In this document: piece by piece, positions 9,008-17,469 of the stretch | Layout: every line of letters starts with the position of its first letter | Numbering within the stretch: the first letter of the stretch is position 1 | From: CAVRUD01 sp963849635 | Lineage (GTDB): Bacteria > Chloroflexota > Chloroflexia > Thermomicrobiales > UBA6265 | Assembly: GCA_963849635.1 (NCBI GenBank) | Contig: CAWKIA010000005.1 | Span: 1-64,000 of the forward strand | Direction of reading: 5' to 3' | DNA length: 64,000 bases | Made by a program: the position numbers and the translations under genes | Notes under the pieces: generated by a model | Databases searched by the model: none | Seen by the model: only the letters and a program-made list of their open reading frames with translations | What the model was told of the DNA's origin: nothing

Positions 9008-9134
9008 GCCTCCTCCGTGGTCGGATGACGAGACGGAGCCGCCGCAGCCCGGCGCGCCGCAGACCATGGTAGGGGTCGCTCCCGGCCGGCACACCCTTCT
9101 TAAGTCGTGTTTTTCGGGGGAGGGCCACGGGGAC

Positions 9135-9217
9135 TTACGGTTTCTGGCTTCCTTTAGTGAGGAGGGCAGCCTCGACGCGGTTGCGGCCCTGGAGTATTTG
9201 CCGGATGGTGGTCATGT
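9135..9217 (-). pseudogene. 3' relic of a NarL-type response regulator gene
   Basis: The minus strand encodes KHHMTTI then RQILQGRNRVEAALLTKGSQ and a stop, nearly identical to the C-terminus of the response regulator at 11549-12190 (KHHMTNI, LQVRNRVEAALLAKGSQ). Nothing upstream continues the domain. It lies before the start of copy B just as the intact regulator lies before copy C, so it records a duplication of the segment from the Cys-rich gene into the 3' end of the regulator gene. Confidence 0.85.
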
Positions 9218-9476
9218 GATGCTTTGCCCGGGCGTTCCGTGGCCCCGCACCGGGCCGTACCCGCCTCGGAACGGCGGCGAATCTAGGGCAAGGCTGGCGC
9301 CATTGCCGCACACGACCACACGCGATGTCCACCGTCTCGCAGGTCGGGGCGGCGTGGTGGTGGCGAGAGGCACTGGCGCGATCGTGCGAGTGATCCTGGC
9401 GTTGGCTCGGGAGGGGCGGTGGCTGACGCCGGTGCCCCCTGCGCGACCCCTCGCGCGGGGGCATCGGTCACACATC

Positions 9477-11328
9477 TTACTGGCAGGCACCGTCGACGCA
9501 GGTGCCAGTCTCGCAGGGGGCATTGCAGCCGCCGCAATGGTCGCTATCGTTGATCGTGTCGGTCTCGCACCCGTTCTCGAGGTCGCCGTCGCAGTCCGCG
9601 AAGCCCGCGTCGCAGGCGAATCCGCAGACGAACCCCTCGCACGTGGCCGTTGCGTGCGGGGGTGTCGGACACGGCTCGCAGATGCCGACACAACTCAACG
9701 GAGTGCCGTCGAAGACGCAGGTCTCACTGCAGCATTCGAGCGGGAACGGGCAACCGGGTCCTTCCGCTGTGTCGCAGAACTCACCTTCGCGCGACGGGAC
9801 GCAGATGTTGTCGTCGCAGACGAGCCCGGACAGGCAGTCGGGTCCTTCCACTAGATCGCAGGGTTCACCTTCGCCCGCTCGCGTCCCGCAGGAACCGTCG
9901 AAGCAGCCCTGGCCCTCGCCGCAGCACACTTCACCCACAAAAGTGTCGCAAGTAACGTTCGGGCAGAAGCAGCCGGTGATCGGATCGCACTCTTCATTCT
10001 CTTCGCAGAAATCGGCGCAGGAAAGGCATCTGGAGGTCGTGCCGAGAGCTGTACACAAATCTTCGTATATGGGATCGCCGTCAGGACTGGAGCCGATCTC
10101 CTGCGTGCAGCATGCCAGCCCCGCCTCGCAATCTCCGTCCCGGAAGAAGCAGATTTCGTCCTCGAGGCAGGGCCCGGCGATGAAGCCGTTGCGCTCGACG
10201 GTGTAGGTGCCGGTGGTGTTGGAAAATTCCGTGATGGCGAAGGTGTAGGTGCCCGCCGGCTGCTCGGTCTCGAGGTAGGCGTTGCTATCGCAGCCGCTGT
10301 CGTCGTCGGTCGCCACCCAACCGCAGAAGTCGGCCGGCACCGCGGGGCCGGCGAAGAGGAAGACCACCGGGTCGGGGAGCGTCCCGCCGTTGGTGGCGGT
10401 GGAGTCGCCCCGCACCGCCAGCGATAGCGGGCCGCCGCCGTGGACGAAGGTGTAGGCGTCGTAGCGGAACCCGGGCCTGGATGCATTCCCCGCCGCCGCC
10501 GGTCACCGCGTCCCCGTCCTCCAGCGCCCCATGAAAACGAGCGGCGCCGCCGTGGTGGTGGTTGTGGCGTGATGGTTGACGTCGTCGTGGACGTGGTGGT
10601 GGTCGTGGGAGTCGCGATGTCGTCGTGGTCGATGTCGTCGTGGTGGTCGTTGGCACGACCGTGGTGGTCGTGGTTGTCGGTGCCACGGTCGTCGTCGTGG
10701 TTGTGGGAGCGACCGTCGTGGATGTCGTGGTTGGGGCGACCGTGGTCGTCGTGGTCGGCGCCTGCGTCGTGGTGGTGGTGGTTGGCGCGGGGGTCGTCGT
10801 GGACGTGGTGGTCGGGCCCTGAGTCGTCGTGGTGGTCGGCGGGACGGTCGTGGTCGTGGGAGCCTGGGTGGTAGTCGTCGAGGTGGGGGCCGCGGTCGTT
10901 GTGGTGGTGGTAGGAGCAACGGTCGTAGTCGTAGACGTGGTGGATGTGGTCGTCGTCGGTGCCAGCGTGGTCGTGGTGGGAGCCTGGGTGGTGGTCGTGG
11001 TTGTCGGGGCCTGAGTCGTCGTCGTGGTTGGTGCCGCCGTCGTCGTGGTGGTGGGCACCGGGATGACGAAGCCGGGGCCGGTGCAGTCTTGGGGTGGGCG
11101 GCAGCGGGAGTTGCCGTTGCTATAGCCGCAGCAGACGCAGCCGGGCCTGCAGACGCCGGGGTTGCTGGCGCAGACGACATTGCCGCACTGCGCCTGAGTG
11201 ACCTGGGCGTCGGAGGCGCGGGCGCCCAGCAGCCCGGCCCCGAGGGCGGCGAGCGTGCCGAGGAAGCCGCGGCGGGTCTTGGCGGATGCAAGCGCCTTGG
11301 TGAGGGCATCGAATCGCTGCTGATCCAC
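9477..11328 (-). CDS. Tat-exported Cys-rich protein with Thr/Pro stalk, copy C, several frameshifts
   Basis: Large predicted cell-surface protein, about 610 residues when joined. In order: twin-arginine leader (SAKTRRGFLGTLAALGAG), the shared Cys module (QCGNVVCASNPGVC, GCVCCGYSNGNSRC), a stalk of about 170 residues made of TTTTTT-APT units, a domain with FRYDAYTFVHGGG and WVATDDDSGCDS, then a long Cys-rich tail whose end (DCDGDLENGCETD, HCGGC) resembles modules common in myxobacterial surface proteins. Breaks lie near 10470, 10530 and 10617, the last two in the repeat. Start is GTG 11328. The stalk is typical of heavily glycosylated surface proteins. Binding partner unknown. Confidence 0.78.
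10583..11052 (-). repeat. Thr/Pro/Ala-coding degenerate tandem repeat
   Basis: About 470 bases of ACC/ACG codon runs broken by GCNCCN, encoding TTTT-APTTTT units. The units are degenerate and of variable length. On the plus strand the same DNA gives long Val-rich frames that are shadows. It is the stalk of copy C. Confidence 0.85.
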
Positions 11329-11548
11329 CCCAGTGTCCTTTCGGCATTCGGTTGTCACGGCAGCCAGCTGCGTGGATACCGCCACTCTAGTAGACCGACC
11401 GGGCCGGGTCAATCAGGTGGGGTACCAGGGGGTACCGGATGGTCCCTATCCGGGATCCGTGACGCGCGGGTAGTCCCGGAGGTGGCGACGGAGGGGTGGC
11501 GACTGGTGCAGCGGGAGAGCAGAGCGGAACAGGCAGCGTTTTGGCGTT

Positions 11549-12190
11549 TTAGGGCTTTTGGCTTCCCTTCGCCAACAACGCCGCCTCGACCCGGTTGCGG
11601 ACCTGGAGCTTTTGCAGGATGTTGGTCATATGGTGTTTGACCGTTTTCTCGCTCAGGCCGAGGTTGGAGGCGATCTCCTTGTTGCTGTCGCCGCCGGCGA
11701 CGAGTTCGATGATCTGGCGCTCGCGCTCGGTCAGGTCGGCCAGGGGGCTGGTAGGTGATTTCCCGGCTGGAGCCGTCAGCTCAACCAGGAGGCTGGTGGC
11801 CAGCGATGGAGTGATGTAGACCTCGCCCGCCGCGACCGAGCGGACGATGCTGACGAGTTCCCGGGCGGCGACGCCTTTGAGGACGTAGCCGCGGGCACCG
11901 GCCCGGAGGGCGGCGGTGACGTCTTCTTCGTCCTCGGAGACGGTCAGCATGATGACCTTGACGACCGGGTAGGCGGCCGTGATCCGGCCCAGGGCGGCGA
12001 TGCCTCCGCCTGGCATCGAGACGTCGAGCAGCATCACGTCGGGCAGGTCGGCCGCGATGGCGAGGGCATCGGCGGCGGTGGCCCCTTCGGCAACGACCGC
12101 GATCCCCGGCTGCGTCCTCAGCGAGTGCGCCACACCCTCGCGGAAGAGCGGGTGGTCGTCGACGACCGCGACGTGCACCGCATCATCCAT
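11549..12190 (-). CDS. NarL/FixJ-family response regulator
   Basis: Two-component output protein, 213 residues. The receiver domain has the acidic pair in VVDDHP, the phospho-acceptor Asp in MLLDVSMPG (about residue 56) and the conserved Lys in GYVLKG. The C-terminal LuxR-type helix-turn-helix (LTERERQIIELVAGGDSNKE, then LSEKTVKHHMTNIL) binds DNA. The ATG at 12190 overlaps the end of the kinase gene, so the two are translationally coupled partners. Target genes are not shown, but the neighbouring Cys-rich proteins and the divergent secreted protein at 13975 are candidates. Confidence 0.95.
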   Translation of the reverse strand: MDDAVHVAVVDDHPLFREGVAHSLRTQPGIAVVAEGATAADALAIAADLPDVMLLDVSMPGGGIAALGRITAAYPVVKVIMLTVSEDEEDVTAALRAGARGYVLKGVAARELVSIVRSVAAGEVYITPSLATSLLVELTAPAGKSPTSPLADLTERERQIIELVAGGDSNKEIASNLGLSEKTVKHHMTNILQKLQVRNRVEAALLAKGSQKP

Positions 12191-13745
12191 CACTGTCCCC
12201 TCGCTCCCCGCTCGGATGCAACGGCAATATTGCCATCACCGTCGTGCCTGATGGCGACGCTGATGTCTTGCTCTCGACCCGAAACTCGCCGCCAAGGCTT
12301 TCGACTCGCTCGCGCATGCCGATCAGGCCCAGGTGCTCGCCGCCGGCATCGATCGTGGCGGTGTCGAAGCCCGGCCCCGTGTCCGATACCGCGATCCGGA
12401 GCGATTCGCCCTCGCCGGTCACTTCAACGGCCTGACCGGCGCCGCTGGCATGGCGCCAGCCGTTGGTCAGGGCCTCCTGGATGACCCGGTAGAGGGCGAT
12501 CTTGGTCACGGTTGGCGCCTGCTCGGGGACGTCTGTGACATGGACTTCGAGTGGCAAACCCGTTCGGCGGCGATGGACCCTGGCGACGTGGTCGACGGTC
12601 TCCGCCAGGGTGAGCTGGCTCAGCTGGGGCAAGAGGAGACCGGTAGAGGTGCCGCGCACATCGCGCAGGGCGCGGCGGAGGCTGCCCTGGATCAGGTCGA
12701 GGTCCTCCAGGGTCGCGCTGTTCCCATTTGCCTCGGCCGCGGGGTGATCTCCGTTTGACCCCGGAGGCTTGATCGACGCACCTGCGCCGTGTCCGTTGGT
12801 CCCGTTCGCGGCCCGGGCATAGACGTGATCGAGTTGCAACAGCGCCAGGCTGATGTCCTGGGCGGGACCGTCGTGCAACTCCGCACTGAGGCGGCGGAGG
12901 AAGCGCTCGTTGAGGGCGGTGGTCCGGGCGGCGGCTGTGCGGACGCGCTCGTTCAGGTCGTCGTTCTGGCGCAGGAGTTCGGTGAGGCGCTCGACTTTGC
13001 TGGCCAGCTCCCGCTGCTGGTGGGCGATGGTATTGCTGGCCCGCTGGACGAAGACCGCAAGAAGCAGATAGATCGCGACGCCCGTGCCGCCCACCACGAG
13101 CCAGGAGCGCTGCTGCGCCTCGGCGACTTCGTGCTCCAGATCGTCGATCCGGTAGTAGAACTCCGCGACCGCGATGACTTCGTTCGTGTCACGGTTGCGG
13201 ACGGGGCTGTAGATCTCCAGGAGGGAGCCGGTCGGGGCGTCATCGGGGAGGACCTCTTCACCTTCGGGCAAGCCGATGTGGGCGGTGACTCCGCCGCCCC
13301 AGGCGACGGCCCGCTCATCGTCGATCGGATACTGCTGCCCGACCGTCTCCGGCATGTTGCTGTAGACGATGGTCCCGTCCCGGTTCCAGACGCGGAAGAT
13401 CACGATCTCTTGCCCGAGCGAGGTGCCGTTCAGGAGCCAGTCCAGCCGGCGCACGCCCTCTTCGTTCGGCGCGGGCTCGGTGGCCATGGACTGGAGTGAG
13501 GAGCCAACGAGGCTGTCGACGTAGAGGGCGGTGGCGGCGGCGGTCCGGTTGACGATGCCGGATTCGATCCGGTTCGCCACCCAGAACCCGATTCCGGTCA
13601 TACCGGCGACGACGATTACTAGGCTGGTGATAAAGAACTGCTGCGCCAGGGTCAAGCGTCGCACGAGGGTCTGGACCTTATCGTTCTTGACTGGCACGAC
13701 GCGGCGGACGTGCCATCTGGGCCGTGAAGATATCAAGTATCGCAC
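12183..13745 (-). CDS. Membrane sensor histidine kinase, NarX/DegS type
   Basis: Sensor partner of the NarL-type regulator, 520 residues. A membrane segment near residues 36-56 and a second near 215-233 enclose an extracytoplasmic sensor of about 155 residues (contains DGTIVYSNMPETVGQQY). A coiled coil follows (about 240-285), then the HisKA_3 H-box LSAELHDGPAQDIS with His291, and an HATPase domain with DTGPGF and GLIGMRER. A low-complexity insert rich in Asn/Gly lies after the H-box. GTG 13745 gives the longest frame; a later GTG would trim about 17 residues. The signal sensed is unknown. Confidence 0.93.
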   Translation of the reverse strand: MRYLISSRPRWHVRRVVPVKNDKVQTLVRRLTLAQQFFITSLVIVVAGMTGIGFWVANRIESGIVNRTAAATALYVDSLVGSSLQSMATEPAPNEEGVRRLDWLLNGTSLGQEIVIFRVWNRDGTIVYSNMPETVGQQYPIDDERAVAWGGGVTAHIGLPEGEEVLPDDAPTGSLLEIYSPVRNRDTNEVIAVAEFYYRIDDLEHEVAEAQQRSWLVVGGTGVAIYLLLAVFVQRASNTIAHQQRELASKVERLTELLRQNDDLNERVRTAAARTTALNERFLRRLSAELHDGPAQDISLALLQLDHVYARAANGTNGHGAGASIKPPGSNGDHPAAEANGNSATLEDLDLIQGSLRRALRDVRGTSTGLLLPQLSQLTLAETVDHVARVHRRRTGLPLEVHVTDVPEQAPTVTKIALYRVIQEALTNGWRHASGAGQAVEVTGEGESLRIAVSDTGPGFDTATIDAGGEHLGLIGMRERVESLGGEFRVESKTSASPSGTTVMAILPLHPSGERGDSDG

Positions 13746-13974
13746 TCCGAATCGGATGTCCCATCGGACCTCGGTCCGGCGTGGAGTAAGACCTAAGTCG
13801 GATAGAGGCCCAAGACCTAGGCCCGTTTCGTCTTACTCGCTACCAACCCAGAATGGAACCTCCAGATCAGTCTGCGGGCGGAGCGGCCGGCCCCCGGAGA
13901 CCGATTGTGGCGTGGGCTGGCACTGACGACATTCCGGTTTCCCGCGGGGGGCCGACGAGGAGGTGAATGGGCAT

Positions 13975-14850
13975 ATGAAGCGATTCCTTATGATTATCGT
14001 CCCGGCACTGCTCATGCTGGCCGCTGTTGGCGGATTTTCGCGGGGAGGCGCGTTCGCTCAGGACGACGACGATACGACGGTCGTTGTCTCCGAAGATCCC
14101 GTACTCGGCCCGATTCTGACCGACTACGAGGGCATGACGCTCTACCTCTTCACCAACGACACCACCGAAGGCGAGAGCAACTGCAACGACGACTGCGCGG
14201 TCAACTGGCCGCCGTTCAACCCCGAGGGCGACCTGACCCTGCCCGAGGGCGTCGATGGCGAACTGACCCGGATCGAGCGGGCCGACGGCTCCGAGATGGT
14301 TGCCTACAACGGCATCCCCCTCTACTACTGGAAGAACGACAAGGCGCCGGGCGACACCACCGGCCAGGGCGTGGGCGATGTCTGGTACGTCGTCGCTCCT
14401 GGACAGGAGTTCGGTGACCCGCCGGTCATGGGCTCCGCGGCCTCTCCTGAGGCATCGCCTGAGGCTTCTCCGGTCGCATCGGGCGCGTCTGTCGCTGTGG
14501 CCGAGGATCCAGAACTTGGCCCGATCCTGACTGACGCCGCTGGCATGACGCTTTACCTCTTCACAGTCGATACGACTGAGGGCGTGAGCAACTGCTACGA
14601 CGACTGCGCGGTCAACTGGCCGCCGTTCAACCCCGAGGGCGACCTGACGCTGCCCGAGGGCGTCGACGGCGAACTGACCCGGATCGAGCGGACCGACGGT
14701 ACCCAAATGGTTGCCTACAACGGTATCCCCCTCTACTACTGGATCAACGACAAGGCGCCGGGCGACACCACCGGCCAGGGTGTCGGCGACGTTTGGTACG
14801 TCGTCGCTCCTGGACAGGAGTTCGGTGACGCCGGTACTCCGGAGGCATAA
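13975..14850 (+). CDS. Secreted protein with duplicated PF03640 repeats
   Basis: Exported protein of 291 residues. A signal peptide (KRFLMIIVPALLMLAAVGG) precedes two near-identical modules of about 115 residues, joined by an Ala/Ser/Pro linker (ASPEASPEASP). Each module has the secreted-repeat motifs GMTLYLFTxDTTEG, CxDDCAVNWPPF and LYYWxNDKAPGDTTGQG. The family is found in bacterial lipoproteins of unknown role, often next to sigma factors or redox genes. I see no lipobox Cys, so this one is probably soluble or wall-associated. GAGGAGG at about 13957-13962 precedes ATG 13975 by 11 bases; GTG 13963 is possible but abuts the site. It is divergent from the two-component operon. Confidence 0.88.
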   Translation: MKRFLMIIVPALLMLAAVGGFSRGGAFAQDDDDTTVVVSEDPVLGPILTDYEGMTLYLFTNDTTEGESNCNDDCAVNWPPFNPEGDLTLPEGVDGELTRIERADGSEMVAYNGIPLYYWKNDKAPGDTTGQGVGDVWYVVAPGQEFGDPPVMGSAASPEASPEASPVASGASVAVAEDPELGPILTDAAGMTLYLFTVDTTEGVSNCYDDCAVNWPPFNPEGDLTLPEGVDGELTRIERTDGTQMVAYNGIPLYYWINDKAPGDTTGQGVGDVWYVVAPGQEFGDAGTPEA

Positions 14851-14911
14851 ACCGGTCGAGGCAACGGAGCTGATCGATACCGGACCTCCGGCGTACGCTG
14901 GACCAACGGCT

Positions 14912-14949
14912 GGGGCGAGCGCAGACATGCGCTCGCCCCGGCTCTTTTT
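14912..14949 (+). terminator. Rho-independent terminator
   Basis: Stem GGGGCGAGCGC (14912-14922) and GCGCTCGCCCC (14929-14939) with a 6-base loop, followed by a run of five T at 14944. It ends the PF03640 protein transcript. Confidence 0.9.
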
Positions 14950-15139
14950 CGTCGATCCATCAGGAGCGACACGAGAGGTGCGATATCTGAATATGCTTGG
15001 TTCGCTGATTGGACATTGAGCCGTGTACGTTGTCGATTTCTGAGTTTCCCATTCGCCGTATGAGTAGAGGCCGACAATGTTGCGCCGGAGTGGCCGGACG
15101 CGAAGAGGGCCCATCTCTACATCATTCGGAGGATTATCG

Positions 15140-15483
15140 ATGGCACGCTACGCGATCATGCTCTACGCTCCTACCCCCGCTGACGCGAACGACCTGACGC
15201 CAGAGCAGCAGGAAGAGCACTCCCGCTATGGCCAGGAGATCGGGGAGATGGGCGGCAAGATGTACTTCCCCAGGCGCTCCAGCCCAGCACGATGGCGACC
15301 TCGGTCCGGGGTGACATCGTGACCGACGGTCCGTTCATCGAGGCCAAAGAGGTGGTCGCCGGGTTCTACGTCCTGGAGGCCCGCGACCTGGACCATGCCC
15401 TGGCGATTGCGAAAAGATGTCCAATCAACTGGCAGGGCGGTGGCGTCGAAGTGCGCCCGATCTCCTCGGGGGCCATGGAGTAA
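15140..15483 (+). CDS. YCII-domain protein, one frameshift
   Basis: Small ferredoxin-like-fold protein of about 114 residues. It starts ARYAIMLYA and later has TDGPFIEAKEVVAGFYVLEA and EVRPI, the normal YCII/DGPF pattern. A single-base loss near 15271 splits it; both parts are clearly one domain. GGAGG sits 7 bases before ATG 15140. It is followed 11 bases later by an unusual sigma factor, a very common pairing in which the small protein is thought to act in a shared but undefined response. Confidence 0.9.
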
Positions 15484-15494
15484 CGAACGTTCCG

Positions 15495-16730
15495 ATGACA
15501 TCTGTCGAACAGGCAGTCGCGGAGGCGCATCGCCGGGAGTGGGCCGCGGTCCTTGCTACCACCGTGCGAGTCACCCGCGATCTCGATCTGGCCGAAGAGT
15601 GCGTCCAGGACGCCTATGTCAGTGCCCTCGATTCCTGGACGCGCTCCGGCATCCCCGCCAGACCGGGCGCCTGGTTGACTACGGCCGCCCGCCGGAACGC
15701 CCTCGATGCGCTCCGGCGGGCACGGTCTTTTCAGGCCCGGATGCACCTGCTTGTGGAGCCCGACGTGACCGAAGAGTCGCTGCCGGTCAAGCCGGTCGTC
15801 TACGACGATCGCCTCCGCTTGATCTTCTTATGCTGCCACCCGGCCCTCGCCCGCGAGGCCCAGGTCGCCCTGACGCTCCGGTTCGTCTGCGGCGTCAGTA
15901 CCGCGGACGTGGCCGGTGCGTTCCTGGTGCAAGAGGCGACCATGGCGGCGCGGCTCACCCGGGCGAAGAAGAAGATCGCCGGCGCCCGCATCCCCTTTCG
16001 CATGCCGGAGGCGGGTGAGCTGCCAGAGCGGCTGGACGCCGTCCTGACCGTGATCCACCTCCTGTTCACGACCGGACACACCGCGCCCTCCGGCGCGACC
16101 CTGACCAGAGACGATCTGGCAGAGCGGGCATTCGATCTTGCCCGCCTCCTCCGCGATCTGATGCCGGACGAGCGCGAGGTCTGGGGGCTGCTGGCCCTGC
16201 TGCAGTTGAATCACGCCCGGCGCTTTACCCGAACGGCCGGCGACGGACGTCTCCTCCTATTGGAAGAGCAGGACCGGTCGGCCTGGGATCAGGCCGCGAT
16301 TGCGGAGGGGGACCATCTGGTGGCCGAGGCGCTGCGCGCCGGCAACCCCGGCCGGTTCACGCTCCAGGCGGTCATCGCGGCGGTACATGCTACGGCTCCG
16401 ACATATGCCGAGACCGATTGGCGGCGAATCCTGGCGACGTATGACCGACTCCTCGAGGTGTGGCCATCGCCGGTGGTCGCCCTCAACCGGGCGACGGCTC
16501 TGGGCATGGTCGATGGGCCGGCCGCCGCTCTGCGTGAGGTCGACGCGTTGGAACAGGACGGCCGTCTCTCCGGCTACCAGTATTTGCCCGCGATCCGGGC
16601 GGATCTGCTCCGTCGCCTCGGTCGCCACCAGGAGGCCGGAGTGGCCTACCGGCAGGCCTTGGACCTGGCGGACAACGAGGCAGAGCGCAACTTCTTAGTG
16701 GGCCGTCTCGCCGAGGTCAACGCTCGCTAG
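15495..16730 (+). CDS. ECF-like RNA polymerase sigma factor, COG4941 type
   Basis: Sigma factor of 411 residues, longer than a normal ECF. The N-terminal half has region 2 (RDLDLAEECVQDAYVSALD, WLTTAARRNALDALRRAR) and region 4 (LTLRFVCGVSTADVAGAFLV). The C-terminal half is helical, with FTTGHTAP and TPR-like repeats (YQYLPAIRADLLRRLGRHQE). This architecture is typical of the sigma partner of YCII proteins, which lies just upstream in the same operon. No anti-sigma gene is adjacent; the long C-terminal extension may take that role. Confidence 0.93.
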   Translation: MTSVEQAVAEAHRREWAAVLATTVRVTRDLDLAEECVQDAYVSALDSWTRSGIPARPGAWLTTAARRNALDALRRARSFQARMHLLVEPDVTEESLPVKPVVYDDRLRLIFLCCHPALAREAQVALTLRFVCGVSTADVAGAFLVQEATMAARLTRAKKKIAGARIPFRMPEAGELPERLDAVLTVIHLLFTTGHTAPSGATLTRDDLAERAFDLARLLRDLMPDEREVWGLLALLQLNHARRFTRTAGDGRLLLLEEQDRSAWDQAAIAEGDHLVAEALRAGNPGRFTLQAVIAAVHATAPTYAETDWRRILATYDRLLEVWPSPVVALNRATALGMVDGPAAALREVDALEQDGRLSGYQYLPAIRADLLRRLGRHQEAGVAYRQALDLADNEAERNFLVGRLAEVNAR

Positions 16731-16839
16731 CATTTACTCAGTTGCTTTCAATCGGATACCATGTGGCTTGGTGCGTTGCATCCCGCCGGCGCTTGCCGGT
16801 CAGAGGATGCCGCGTTGGGCGAGAAGAGAACCGCACACC

Positions 16840-17287
16840 ATGCCACTCACCGGGGAATACGAGCCGAGCACATCAGATTGGGCGCGCGAGCAAGCCGAAC
16901 TCTACGAATCTTCTGGCGGAACCGAAGGGACGACCCTACGTGGTGTCCCAGTGATCATCTTAACCAGTGTTGGCTCCAAATCGGGGAAACTGCGCAAGAC
17001 GGCGTCTGATGCGGGTTGAGCACGACGGCGAGTATGCCGTGGTCGCGTCTCTGGGCGGCGCCCCGAAGCACCCGGTCTGGTACTACAACCTCAAGAAGCA
17101 GCCGCACGTCGAGTTGCAGGATGGTCCAGTCAAGCGCGACTACCTCGCCCGCGAAGTGACCGGCGATGAGAAGGCGCTCTGGTGGGAGCGCTCGGTGGCG
17201 GTCTGGCCGGACTACGCGAACTACCAGACCAAGACGACCCGCGAGATTCCAGTCTTTGTGCTGACAGCGATGGCGGCGGACGAGTAG
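16840..17287 (+). CDS. Deazaflavin (F420)-dependent nitroreductase-family protein, one frameshift
   Basis: Beta-barrel protein of the DUF385 family, about 148 residues. The first half has VPVIILTSVGSKSGKLRKT, the second RVEHDGEYAVVASLGGAPKH and WYYNL, all typical of F420-binding reductases. The two halves are in frames one base apart with a break near 17006, where the family expects an LMRVEHDG junction. The substrate of these enzymes is usually unclear. No partner gene is adjacent. Confidence 0.88.
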
Positions 17288-17411
17288 CTGACAGTTTGCA
17301 GGGGCGACCGACTGGCCCCTGCAAGCAAGTATCTCTTAGCTGTTTCCGCCACCATTGCAGCCGCATGGCGACGGTCTCCAGTAGCGCGTCGTGGGGCAAA
17401 TAGATGCACAT

Positions 17412-17445
17412 GAAACACCCGTCGCGCATGCGCGACGGGTGTTTC
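17412..17445. terminator. Bidirectional hairpin between convergent genes
   Basis: A perfect 34-base palindrome with arms GAAACACCCGTCGCGCA and TGCGCGACGGGTGTTTC, between a plus-strand gene and the minus-strand CAP gene. The A and T ends of the arms give weak tails both ways, so it could end transcription from either side. Confidence 0.7.
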
Positions 17446-17469
17446 AGGCAAACGGTGATTGTCCGGGGT

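Noticed and set aside
10600..11050. Long plus-strand frames rich in Val (VVVVVGATVV runs)
   Set aside because: They are the antisense of the Thr-coding repeat of copy C. The minus-strand frame has a leader, Cys module and conserved paralogs; the Val frames have none.
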